Shown here one piece after another: positions 7,735 through 16,431 of a DNA stretch of 46,268 nucleotides (the first letter of the stretch is position 1; each line of letters opens with the position of its first letter). The notes beneath the pieces were generated by a model, which saw only the letters and a list, made by a program, of their open reading frames with translations, searched no databases and had not been told where the DNA came from. Location: assembly GCA_026004655.1 (NCBI GenBank), contig BPJO01000022.1:1-46268 (forward strand), in the 5' to 3' direction. Position numbers and translations under genes: made by a program. The stretch comes from Phycisphaerae bacterium (GTDB taxonomy: Bacteria > Planctomycetota > Phycisphaerae > Tepidisphaerales > Tepidisphaeraceae).

Positions 7735-8790
7735 ATGATTCGTAAATATGTACTTCCGGCAATAGCATTGTTGGGCGTTGCGTTCGCGATTTATACGGTA
7801 CGTGCGTCCCAGAAAGAGCTTCCGCCGGCCCAGCCGGTCGCGTCGCCCCCGACCAGCGATTTTCGCCAGCAGATTGCAGGTGCGGGTTTGGTCGAAGCGC
7901 AAACCGAGAATATTCAGATCAGTTCGGTCGTTCCAGGCGTGGTTGAACGGGTTTACGTTAAGGTGGGAGACCAGGTCAAAGCCGGTCAACCCCTGTTCAG
8001 CGTCGAAACCCGCGATCTGGCAGCACAACTAATTTCCCGCGAAGCAGCGGTTCGGGCCGCGGAAACCCGACTCCTCAAGCTCAAAGAAAGCCCCCGTCCG
8101 GAAGACATTCCCCCAGCCGAAGCCAAGCTCCGGGAAGCCCAAGCCAATCTCGCTGACCGTGAGGATCAATTACGACGCCTTCGTCTACTACGTGAACGAA
8201 ACGCCGTCGGAGAAGACGAGTTCAACCGTGCGGTCTTTGCCGTGGATATCGCTAAAGCACAAGTCCAGGGTGCCCAGGCTGACCTTGACCGCATCAAAGC
8301 AGGAATATGGGCGCCGGAGATCCAAATCGCCCAGGCCGACCTTGATAGCGCCAAAGCGGAAGTCCAAGCCCTCAAAATCGAGTGGGAAAGACGCACCGTC
8401 CGCGCTCCGGTCGACGGCAAAATCCTGCAGGTCAAAATCCACCAAGGCGAATACGCCCAAACCGGAATCCTCAATCAACCTCTGATGCTCCTGGGCAATA
8501 CCGATCAAATGAACGTCCGAGTGGATATTGACGAAAACGACGCCTGGCGGTTGGTCCCCGGCGCCCCTGCCGTCGGAAGCCTTCGTGGCAACAGCAAGCT
8601 CAAAACCCGTCTGACCTTTGTTCGCATCGAACCGTATGTCGTGCCCAAACGCTCTCTCACCGGCGAAAGCACCGAACGCGTGGACACGCGTGTGCTACAG
8701 GTGATCTATCGTATCGAAAACCCCGATTTCCCGATCTATGTCGGTCAACAGATGGACGTATTCATTGATGCTTCGGGGGAAGAACAATAA
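7735..8790 (+). CDS. HlyD/MacA-family membrane-fusion (periplasmic adaptor) protein
   Basis: The 351-residue adaptor has an N-terminal signal-anchor (residues about 5-22, YVLPAIALLGVAFAIYTV). A first half of the lipoyl-like domain follows (VVPGVVERVYVKVGDQVKAGQPLF, about 63-87), then a long charged coiled-coil hairpin at about 95-220. The second lipoyl half (VRAPVDGKILQVKIHQGEY) and a beta-barrel domain complete it. It should link the inner-membrane permease/ATPase to an outer-membrane factor; no TolC-like gene is in the window. The ATG has AAAGGAAA upstream. It is the last gene of the export locus and runs convergently to dnaE, with 64 bp between the two stop codons. Confidence 0.92.
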   Translation: MIRKYVLPAIALLGVAFAIYTVRASQKELPPAQPVASPPTSDFRQQIAGAGLVEAQTENIQISSVVPGVVERVYVKVGDQVKAGQPLFSVETRDLAAQLISREAAVRAAETRLLKLKESPRPEDIPPAEAKLREAQANLADREDQLRRLRLLRERNAVGEDEFNRAVFAVDIAKAQVQGAQADLDRIKAGIWAPEIQIAQADLDSAKAEVQALKIEWERRTVRAPVDGKILQVKIHQGEYAQTGILNQPLMLLGNTDQMNVRVDIDENDAWRLVPGAPAVGSLRGNSKLKTRLTFVRIEPYVVPKRSLTGESTERVDTRVLQVIYRIENPDFPIYVGQQMDVFIDASGEEQ

Positions 8791-8854
8791 CCCGTTCCTG
8801 GAATGATAAGCTCATTTCGACCTGAAACTGCCCGCAAGGACGCAGACCGTCCGG

Positions 8855-11800
8855 TCAGTCCATGTCCGCATCCATCGCGGCTAAGGCAGCGTCTTCCGAA
8901 TTAACGGCGGTTTCTTCGACCGATTGTTCTCGGAAGAGTTTCTGCTGTTCGAGTCGTTTGAGTCGTTTTCGACCTTCACCGATGATATCAATCGACCCCC
9001 TGCCGAGCAGTTGTTCTAGATGATCGATTAATTCCTGACCGGGTTTGATCCGATACTCGTTCGAGAACCGGAGCGTGACCTTTCGGGATTCCTGGTCGAG
9101 CAACTGGGCATACACGTCGATGTTCCCTTTGAACTGACCGAGGATGGGCTTGACAGCCGAGATGACTTGCGTGTTGTGTCGGGTCGGATCGAGTTTGATC
9201 AACACCGCAGTGGTCAGACGTGAAATGGCTTCGTGGATGGGAATGACGTCGCTGACGATCAAACAGGGCGTTTCGCGTTTCCGGTCGATTTTGCCTTTGA
9301 CGAAGCAGATCGATTCGGCTTTGAGAAGATCGGGGTATTTTTCGTTGAGGCTGGCAAAACCTTCGGCAAAGAGCATCCCCTCGATTTTTCCTTCAAGGTC
9401 TTCGATTTCGAGAATGGCCCACCGTTGGCCGACTGAGCGTCCCGTCTTGGCAACGCGAGTTTTGACCGAAGCCAGCATCCCACCGATGGTGACTTCAGTA
9501 CCTTCGGAGCAATTCATGGCTTCCCGGGTACTAGCGGTGGTGTATTGCTCCACCAGTCGTTGATGGTGGGTCAGAGGGTGAGATGTGATGTAAAATCCCA
9601 GCAGTTCCTTTTCCATTTTTAAAAGTTCAGCCGGTTCGAACTCGGCAAGATCGGGTAAAGCAATATCGGTCGGACCGGACGAGGAACCGGGATCAGGCGT
9701 CCCGAAAAGGGCGATTTGCCCAGACCGACGATCATTCTGCTGTCGCTGACCCGCTTCAAAAGCCGCATCGAGCACATTCAACAATTGAGACCTAGCAGCC
9801 TTCATCGAAGTAAAAGCGCCACAACGAATCAGTGCTTCGATCGTTGATTTCTGAACCGCACGTGTATCGACCCGTTCGCAGAAATCATAGATGTTCCGGA
9901 ACTCCCCGTTCTTTTGCCTTTCTTCGATAATGCTTTCGACAGCCTTTTCCCCCACCCCCCGGACCGCGCACAGGCCGAATCGGATCGTCTGCTCGCTTGA
10001 CCGATGTTTGGACGATTTCTTGTCATAAACCGGGGTGAAGACCTTGTCGGAAACATTGACATCGGGGGGAAGCACATTGATCCTCATTCGTTTGGCTTCA
10101 TCGATGTATTCGACGATCTTGTCCGTTGATCCCATTTCGTAGGTCAGCAGCGCCGACATGTATTCGACCGGATGATACGTTTTCATGTATGCGGTCTGGA
10201 ACGCGACGAACGCGTATCGCGTGGAATGGGATTTGTTGAACCCGTACCCCCCGAACTTCAGAATCAGGTCGAAAATTTCACGGGCCTTTTCCTCGCTGAC
10301 CCCTTTCTCCATCGTCCCTTTGATGAAATCGGGCTGGAACTTGGCGATCACATCGGTCATCTTTTTGCTGATCGCCTTGATCAGCTTGTAGGCGTTGGCA
10401 AGCTCGATCCCTCCTAGTTGATTGAAGATCTGCATGACCTGTTCCTGGTAGACCATGATTCCGTAGGTCTCCTTGAGAATGTTGTCCATGATCGGATGAA
10501 CCTGAGGCACCGGTTCCAATCCGTGTTTGCGGTTGCAATAGAGGGGGATCAGTTCCATCGGTCCGGGGCGGTACAGCGCGTTGGCAGCGATCAGGTCCTC
10601 GAGACGGTCGGGTCGCATCTTCATCAGCAGATCCTGCATACCACCGGATTCGAACTGAAATACGCCCTTGGTCTCGCCACGACAAAACAGGTCAAAGACT
10701 CGTCGGTCCGTGATATCAATCTTTTCAATATCGATGTCGATACCTTTGGTCTGTCTGACCAGCTCGACGGATCGGGTCAGCACGCTGAGTGTGCGCAATC
10801 CCAGAAAATCCATTTTCAGCATCCCGCATTTTTCAGCCACGGGACCTTCGAACTGCGTCAGAACGTTGTTGTCCTTGTCCTTGCACAAGGGGATCACGTC
10901 GTCCAAGGGTTGGTCAGCAATGATGACCCCTGCGGCATGAACCCCCGTGTTGCGACACAACCCCTCTAGACGCCTAGCAACCTCCACCACCTTCTTGATG
11001 TGAGGTTTGGATTCGATCATCTGTTTCAGATCGGGTACCTGCGCGATAGCTTTGTCGAGCGTCATTCCGGGAGTTCCCGGAATCAGCTTGGTCAACGCGT
11101 CGATCTCGGGAAGGGGAACGCCCATGACCCTTCCGACATCCTTGCAGGCGGCTTTGGCAGCTAGGGTTCCGAATGTGACGATCTGGGCCACGTGCCCGTA
11201 CTTCTGTCGTACGTAGTCGATCACTTTCTGACGACCGTCCTGGCAGATGTCGATATCGATGTCAGGCATCTCGTTTCGAGAAGGATCCATGAATCGTTCA
11301 AAAAGCAGCGAGTACCGGATCGGATCGACGTTACACAACCCCAACAGGTATCCGACCATTGTTCCAACCCCCGAACCTCGGGCCCCGACCGGAATGCCGT
11401 GATCCCGCGCGTAATTGCAGAAATCCCAGACGATCAGAAAATAGGAGCAGAACTGTTTCATACAGATTATTTTCAGTTCGTACTCCATGCGGTCGCGGAT
11501 TTCCCTGCGGACGTCTCTCGTGCCGTATCGCCATTCCAATCCCTTTTCACACAACTGACGAAGGTATCGTTCGTCGTCTTTGAGCGATTCGAGGGGCACC
11601 GGACAACTGGGAAGAGATAGCTCAGGATCGAGTTTGTCAGGGGGAACACGGTAAACCGGTGCATACCGTCGGGAAAAATCCAGATCCAGATCACACATCC
11701 GTGCGATACGGACGGTGTTTTCGATGGCTTCGGGAAACCCGACCAACGCCTTGGACATTTCCTCGGGTGATTTCAAGTACAGTTCGGTCGGATACTTCAT

Positions 11801-12511
11801 CCGGTTTTCATCCGTGATCAGACGCCCCGTGGAGATGCAACAAAGACAGTCGTGGGCGTAATGATCTTCTGCTGTCAGAAAATGCACGTCATTGGTCCCG
11901 ACAAGCCCGACCCCCAGCTTTCTGGCCAGTTCGGCCAGTTCCGGGTTGACCTGATCCTGTTCTTTGATGTGCTTTTGGACTTCGATGTAAAAACGATCCG
12001 GACCGAAGATTTCCAGATAGGTTTCGGCTACTCGTTTGGCCTCGGCCATGTTGCGCTTCAGAAAGGCACTGGCGATTTCACCGCCGAGACAGGCACTGGT
12101 AGCGATCAATCCTTTGGAATACTGACGCAAAACTTCCTTGTCGATCCGGGGTTTGTAGTAAAAACCCTCTCGGTAGCTCAGCGAAGTGAGTTTCAGGAGA
12201 TTGTGATACCCTTCCCGATTCTGCGCAAGCAACAATAGATGAAAGGCAGCATCGCCGGGATTCCCGGTCGGAGAGGACCGTTCTCGACGATCTCCCGGCG
12301 CCATGTAGGCTTCGATACCGATCAATGGCTTAATACCGTGCGCTTTGCAGGTGTTATAAAACTCGATGGCTCCGTGCATCACTCCGTGGTCGCTGATCGC
12401 CAATGCGTCCATACCCAGCGATTTGGTCCGTTGGACCAAATCCGGGATCCGACAGGCCCCGTCCAACATCGAATAATGGGTGTGAACGTGAAGATGAACG
12501 AATGACGACAT
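8855..12511 (-). CDS. dnaE: DNA polymerase III subunit alpha
   Basis: This is the replicative polymerase catalytic subunit, 1218 residues, DnaE type. The PHP domain is at the N-terminus (HLHVHTHYSMLDG at about 6-18, AISDHGVMHG, TNDVHFL), and the histidines and aspartates that bind metal in active PHP domains appear to be kept. The polymerase catalytic motif PDIDIDICQDGR is at about 417-428. The fingers, tandem helix-hairpin-helix region and an OB-fold (VTIGGMLASVKTRVAKTGR, about 1010-1030) follow. GGGAGG lies seven bases before the ATG. It is divergent from polX across 280 bp. No separate proofreading subunit is in the window, so the PHP domain may proofread, an inference from other PHP-active DnaE proteins. 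Confidence 0.97.
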   Translation of the reverse strand: MSSFVHLHVHTHYSMLDGACRIPDLVQRTKSLGMDALAISDHGVMHGAIEFYNTCKAHGIKPLIGIEAYMAPGDRRERSSPTGNPGDAAFHLLLLAQNREGYHNLLKLTSLSYREGFYYKPRIDKEVLRQYSKGLIATSACLGGEIASAFLKRNMAEAKRVAETYLEIFGPDRFYIEVQKHIKEQDQVNPELAELARKLGVGLVGTNDVHFLTAEDHYAHDCLCCISTGRLITDENRMKYPTELYLKSPEEMSKALVGFPEAIENTVRIARMCDLDLDFSRRYAPVYRVPPDKLDPELSLPSCPVPLESLKDDERYLRQLCEKGLEWRYGTRDVRREIRDRMEYELKIICMKQFCSYFLIVWDFCNYARDHGIPVGARGSGVGTMVGYLLGLCNVDPIRYSLLFERFMDPSRNEMPDIDIDICQDGRQKVIDYVRQKYGHVAQIVTFGTLAAKAACKDVGRVMGVPLPEIDALTKLIPGTPGMTLDKAIAQVPDLKQMIESKPHIKKVVEVARRLEGLCRNTGVHAAGVIIADQPLDDVIPLCKDKDNNVLTQFEGPVAEKCGMLKMDFLGLRTLSVLTRSVELVRQTKGIDIDIEKIDITDRRVFDLFCRGETKGVFQFESGGMQDLLMKMRPDRLEDLIAANALYRPGPMELIPLYCNRKHGLEPVPQVHPIMDNILKETYGIMVYQEQVMQIFNQLGGIELANAYKLIKAISKKMTDVIAKFQPDFIKGTMEKGVSEEKAREIFDLILKFGGYGFNKSHSTRYAFVAFQTAYMKTYHPVEYMSALLTYEMGSTDKIVEYIDEAKRMRINVLPPDVNVSDKVFTPVYDKKSSKHRSSEQTIRFGLCAVRGVGEKAVESIIEERQKNGEFRNIYDFCERVDTRAVQKSTIEALIRCGAFTSMKAARSQLLNVLDAAFEAGQRQQNDRRSGQIALFGTPDPGSSSGPTDIALPDLAEFEPAELLKMEKELLGFYITSHPLTHHQRLVEQYTTASTREAMNCSEGTEVTIGGMLASVKTRVAKTGRSVGQRWAILEIEDLEGKIEGMLFAEGFASLNEKYPDLLKAESICFVKGKIDRKRETPCLIVSDVIPIHEAISRLTTAVLIKLDPTRHNTQVISAVKPILGQFKGNIDVYAQLLDQESRKVTLRFSNEYRIKPGQELIDHLEQLLGRGSIDIIGEGRKRLKRLEQQKLFREQSVEETAVNSEDAALAAMDADMD

Positions 12512-12791
12512 ACCAGAACCTCCCGGGTGAATCCTGTTTACGACGAGAGTCGGGCCGCGTCAATTCGCCGACCGTTGCGAATCATTCCGTGAGGTGTCGC
12601 AGACGCGCACGCGCATCACCTCCGAGCGTCATTTCATGATTTTTTCTCCGTTTTCAGGTCAGAATCGAAGCCCAAATACGAATATCCGCAACAAACGCGC
12701 AACACCAGCGTATCTATTGGGGAACACATCCGCTCGTACGATTCATTCGAAGGTGAACCGTCGTGCGGGTACGGTTACCATTCGGATGATC

Positions 12792-14567
12792 ATGTCCACC
12801 AATTCTGAATTAGCTGAACTCTTTCGCACCGCAGCTGCGGTGATGGAAATTAAAGGTGAGCCGGTCTTCAAATCGATCGCGTTCACCAAAGTCGCACGAT
12901 TGTTGGAAGAGATGCCGGACGACATCCGTCAAGCGGTCGAAGACGGGTCTATTTCGCGAATGGAAGGGATCGGAAAATCGTCCCGTAAGATCATCGAGGA
13001 TTATATTCGGACCGGTGTTTCTCCCGACGTGGAAGAGCTCAAAACCAGCATCCCCGCGGGTTTGATTCCGATGCTTCAGGTCCCATCTCTGGGTCCCAAA
13101 ACGATCGCGTTGTTCTGGAAACAACGTGGGATCACGAGTCTGGACGAACTGAAAGTGGCTTTAGAATCCGGAAAGCTCGAAGGACTCAAAGGGATCGGCG
13201 CCAAAAAACTTCAATCGATCCGTGAAGGGATTGAGTTGTTATCCGCTTCGGGCGGTCGAAAAGGTCTTGTCGAAGCGCTAGACATAGCCGGGCAGATTCT
13301 AAAGCAGGTTCGTTCGATACCGGGCGTGAAACGCGCGCAGATCGCCGGTAGCCTTCGTCGATGGAAAGAAACGATCGGAGATGTGGATATTCTGGCTTCT
13401 TTAAAACAGTCCGATCATTCCGGATCAGACGTCACCGAAGCGTTTACTCGGTTCCCTCAGGTGACGCGCGTTCTCGGACGAGGTCAGACCAAAGCTTCGG
13501 TGTTGACCGCGTCCGGACTGCAGGTGGATCTTCGGATCGTTCCGGACGATCATTTCGGGGCAGCGCTTCAGTATTTCACCGGTTCAAAAGAACACAATGT
13601 CAAGCTCCGTTCGATCGCGCAAACCCAAGGCATGACCCTCAACGAATGGGGATTGTATCGGATCGAGGATTATGACAAATCCGACAAACAGACGGGTAAA
13701 CCCCCTGAAGCAAAACCGGTTGCATCAAAATCGGAACCGGAGATTTACTCGGCGTTGGGGTTGAGCTACATCGAACCGGAACTCCGAGAAGACCGAGGTG
13801 AAATCGAGCTGGCACAAAACAACCGATTACCCAAACTGATCGAACTTTCGGACATCGTGGCGGACCTACACACGCACACCACCGCTTCGGACGGGCAGAA
13901 CAGCATCGAACAGATGGTCGAAGCCGCTCTTCGACTCGGATATAAGACCCTCGGAATCACCGATCATTCCAAAAGTCAGGTGATTGCCAACGGGTTGTCG
14001 GTCGAACGACTTTTGGCCCATGTGAAGCAGATCCGCGCGATCGCTGAGCGAACCCGTGGGATCCGCGTGTTAGCCGGTTGTGAGGTCGATATCCTGTCCG
14101 ACGGGAGTCTGGATTATGAGGACGCGGTTCTATCAGAACTGGATTTTGTGATCGCATCGCCTCATGTATCGTTGAAACAGGACGGGGAAAAGGCCACCAA
14201 CCGATTGCTCCGCGCGATCGAACATCGTTACGTAAACATCATCGGTCACCCGACGGGTCGTTTGATCAACGCCCGATCGGGATTGCATCCTGACTGGTCC
14301 AGGGTGTTTGAATCTGCCAAACAGGCGGGAGTAGCGTTGGAGATCAACGCCGGCTGGCCAAGACTGGATCTGAATGATATCAATGCGCGTTCGGCCCGGT
14401 CTGCGGGAGTGATGTTGTCGATCAATACCGATGCCCATTCGGTCGATCAGCTCGATCAGATGATTCTGGGTGTTTCGGTTGCTCGTCGGGCCGGACTGGA
14501 GAAGTCGGATGTCCTGAATACCCTTGAACCGAGGGATCTCATGTCATTTTTTGCCAAGAAACGATAA
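12792..14567 (+). CDS. polX: Family X DNA polymerase with C-terminal PHP domain
   Basis: This 591-residue protein is a bacterial PolX (about 570-590 residues in the family), thought to fill gaps in base-excision repair. It has an N-terminal helix-hairpin-helix region (about 5-150). The nucleotidyltransferase motif GSLRRWKETIGDVDIL (about 185-200) holds the first two catalytic aspartates, and the third is in GLQVDLRIV (about 240). The C-terminal PHP phosphoesterase domain starts at DLHTHTTASDGQ (about 358) and continues with GITDHSKS, GHPTGRL and NTDAHS, which supply metal ligands for 3'-5' exonuclease activity. I chose ATG 12792 because the upstream in-frame extension from 12594 is unlike PolX. 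There is no ribosome binding site. Confidence 0.95.
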   Translation: MSTNSELAELFRTAAAVMEIKGEPVFKSIAFTKVARLLEEMPDDIRQAVEDGSISRMEGIGKSSRKIIEDYIRTGVSPDVEELKTSIPAGLIPMLQVPSLGPKTIALFWKQRGITSLDELKVALESGKLEGLKGIGAKKLQSIREGIELLSASGGRKGLVEALDIAGQILKQVRSIPGVKRAQIAGSLRRWKETIGDVDILASLKQSDHSGSDVTEAFTRFPQVTRVLGRGQTKASVLTASGLQVDLRIVPDDHFGAALQYFTGSKEHNVKLRSIAQTQGMTLNEWGLYRIEDYDKSDKQTGKPPEAKPVASKSEPEIYSALGLSYIEPELREDRGEIELAQNNRLPKLIELSDIVADLHTHTTASDGQNSIEQMVEAALRLGYKTLGITDHSKSQVIANGLSVERLLAHVKQIRAIAERTRGIRVLAGCEVDILSDGSLDYEDAVLSELDFVIASPHVSLKQDGEKATNRLLRAIEHRYVNIIGHPTGRLINARSGLHPDWSRVFESAKQAGVALEINAGWPRLDLNDINARSARSAGVMLSINTDAHSVDQLDQMILGVSVARRAGLEKSDVLNTLEPRDLMSFFAKKR

Positions 14568-14607
14568 CGATAGGAAGATGGATTTCATGATCAGATCGGG
14601 AGTTCAC

Positions 14608-16200
14608 ATGATCATTAACCGAATCAACTCGGTTGTTCTCCTCTGGATGATTATGGGAGTGACGGTCGGGGTTCAGGCTCAGGACAACTCCCCAACCGAT
14701 CTTTCCACAGCGAATACCCTTCTCCACGACGGTAAAACCCAGGAAGCACTGAACGAGTATCTGAAGATGATTCGTATCGACCCGCGAAATGTCTGGGCAC
14801 ATCACGGTGCGGGGATCGCCTATGACCGATTGGGTCAATCCCCACAGGCAATCCGGATGATGGAAAAGGCCTATTCGTTGTTTCCCAAGGATCGTGTCAT
14901 TGTGCACAATACTGCTTGGGTCTTATACAAAGGTAACATTCAGCCTCGTGCGTTGAAAATCGTGAAGGACCACCTGGTTGCCAACCCGTCCGTTCCCGAC
15001 GAACCGCTTTTGAATGCGTTGTTGTTCATGCTCGAGAACGCCTCTCCTGAGACCCGGAAAACACGGCTTTATACCGAAACCGAAGCATTCGCGCAGCAAT
15101 ATGCCCGGTCTCTTGAGCGTCAGGTCCCCGGATTCGCTCGATGGGGAAGACAATGGATTCCGGTTCAGACGTATGAAGAAAAAATAAGTTCCAACAAAAA
15201 AGTTCAGTCTCAGGCCGATCTTGTTTCAGACAAGATCAAGCGGTTGGAACAGGACCTGGCTCTTTTGAACCGTCAGACGCCTGAAATCGAGATGCGCGTA
15301 CGTCGGGGTTTTGATCATCCTTATGTACTTCGTGGACATCTGGAACAGATCCATCAGCTTGATGATCAACGAACGGATCTGATCAAGGAGCGTGATCAGA
15401 TCCTGGAACGACTCGAATTGCCTCCCAGAATGCCGATACCTGACTTTCTTTCGGTCGGTGATTCTGCCCCGGATTTGCCGACGATCGAATCACTACTGAA
15501 GAAGGAGAATGCTTCCTCGACGACTTCCCCCGCAACGACCGTTCCGACGGACGATCCGAAAAAAGACCCAGCGGTACCCCGTCCTTCTCGTCAACGTCCC
15601 AAAGACAGAAACGAAACGTCAGAAGTGTCCCCCAATTCTTCTGAGATAAAACGTGTGACTCGGTTCGGAGTCGCGTTTGCTGTTTCACAGGACACACTGG
15701 TGACGAGTCACGAATTGGTGGACGGGGCTTGGGATATTACGGTCCGGTCTACGCAGGGAACAACCGATGAGGCTAAAGTCGTGCAATCCGATCCGAAGTC
15801 GGGGTTGGTGCTGCTACGACTGAGTCGGATCCAGGCAGCTTCGCTTCGGTTGGCGGACGATTTTGCCGATGGTCCGGTGGAATGTATCGCGATTTCCAAC
15901 CCAGATCTTTTTAAACCTCAACCGGATACGATTCAGGGAAGAATCGGTCGTCCTCATGACCAATGGATAGCATCGTTAAGCAAAAATCCCCGTCGTCCGG
16001 GAGCACCTTTGATGAGCGACGGGAAGGTGGTCGGTGTGACATTGGCTGGTCCTGAAACGCAGGCCGATTCGGTTCCGATGGTTCCTCTTGGCGCGTTGAA
16101 AGACCTGATCCGTCAGAATCCCGGTACGCCCGGTCTGTTGGCAAAGGATCCTTTGTCGGCGATGTTCGAGGTCGTGGTCACCCATGAGAAAAAGGAATGA
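14608..16200 (+). CDS. Secreted TPR protein with degenerate trypsin-like domain
   Basis: The start with best support is ATG 14608 (GGGAG five bases upstream), giving a clean signal peptide (MIINRINSVVLLWMIMGVTVGVQAQ); ATG 14578 and 14587 are alternatives. Residues about 35-100 hold TPR-like helices (NVWAHHGAGIAYDRLGQSPQAIRMMEKA). A charged coiled-coil (about 200-275) and a Ser/Pro/Asp-rich linker (about 295-345) follow. The C-terminal 170 residues have the fold pattern of an S1C/trypsin-like peptidase (FGVAFAVSQDTLVTSHELVDGA at about 353). All three catalytic positions differ: E replaces His in TSHELV, G replaces Asp in SGLVLLRL, and the nucleophile motif GNSGGPL reads RRPGAPL (about 462). 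It is therefore likely a non-catalytic binding domain. Confidence 0.75.
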   Translation: MIINRINSVVLLWMIMGVTVGVQAQDNSPTDLSTANTLLHDGKTQEALNEYLKMIRIDPRNVWAHHGAGIAYDRLGQSPQAIRMMEKAYSLFPKDRVIVHNTAWVLYKGNIQPRALKIVKDHLVANPSVPDEPLLNALLFMLENASPETRKTRLYTETEAFAQQYARSLERQVPGFARWGRQWIPVQTYEEKISSNKKVQSQADLVSDKIKRLEQDLALLNRQTPEIEMRVRRGFDHPYVLRGHLEQIHQLDDQRTDLIKERDQILERLELPPRMPIPDFLSVGDSAPDLPTIESLLKKENASSTTSPATTVPTDDPKKDPAVPRPSRQRPKDRNETSEVSPNSSEIKRVTRFGVAFAVSQDTLVTSHELVDGAWDITVRSTQGTTDEAKVVQSDPKSGLVLLRLSRIQAASLRLADDFADGPVECIAISNPDLFKPQPDTIQGRIGRPHDQWIASLSKNPRRPGAPLMSDGKVVGVTLAGPETQADSVPMVPLGALKDLIRQNPGTPGLLAKDPLSAMFEVVVTHEKKE

Positions 16201-16275
16201 TCCCAGCTCCCGTTCGGTATGACGAGTCGGGGAACAGGTGCGACAATTTTGAACGGGATTTTTTTGTCCTTTGAC

Positions 16276-16334
16276 TTGAAACACACCAGGGGCCTCGATA
16301 CGGTATTAACAAAGGATTATTTAATCCTATTAAC
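16276..16334 (+). promoter_or_regulatory. Possible promoter plus dyad and direct repeats
   Basis: TTGAAA (16276-16281) and TACGGT (16299-16304) are 17 bp apart, a weak promoter. Immediately downstream lies a perfect 7-bp inverted repeat, AGGATTA-TT-TAATCCT (about 16313-16328), flanked on both sides by the direct repeat TATTAAC. Nothing coding is visible between 16201 and 16431. Together with the following hairpin this may be a short untranslated RNA. Confidence 0.3.
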
Positions 16335-16353
16335 GTGGCGTGCCTTCCCGTGT

Positions 16354-16403
16354 GCCCCACACACCGGTCTTCCCTCGGGTCGGGTGTGTGGGGCTTCTTG
16401 TTT
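16354..16403 (+). terminator. Strong hairpin, rho-independent terminator-like
   Basis: A perfect 12-bp stem is formed by GCCCCACACACC (16354-16365) and GGTGTGTGGGGC (16383-16394) with a 17-base loop, followed by a T-rich tract (TTCTTGTTTT). It can end transcription from the TPR gene or from a promoter near 16300, and it sits about 38 bp before the next start codon. Confidence 0.7.
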
Positions 16404-16431
16404 TGGTTGGATCTTCGATACACTCTAGTCG

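Noticed and set aside
8838..8860. GACCGTCCGGTC repeat between the fusion-protein and dnaE stops
   Set aside because: Short arms, no T tract; not convincing as a terminator.
12594..12791. In-frame N-terminal extension of polX
   Set aside because: The extra residues are basic and low in structure, unlike any PolX N-terminus; MSTNSELAELFRT from 12792 is the normal beginning.
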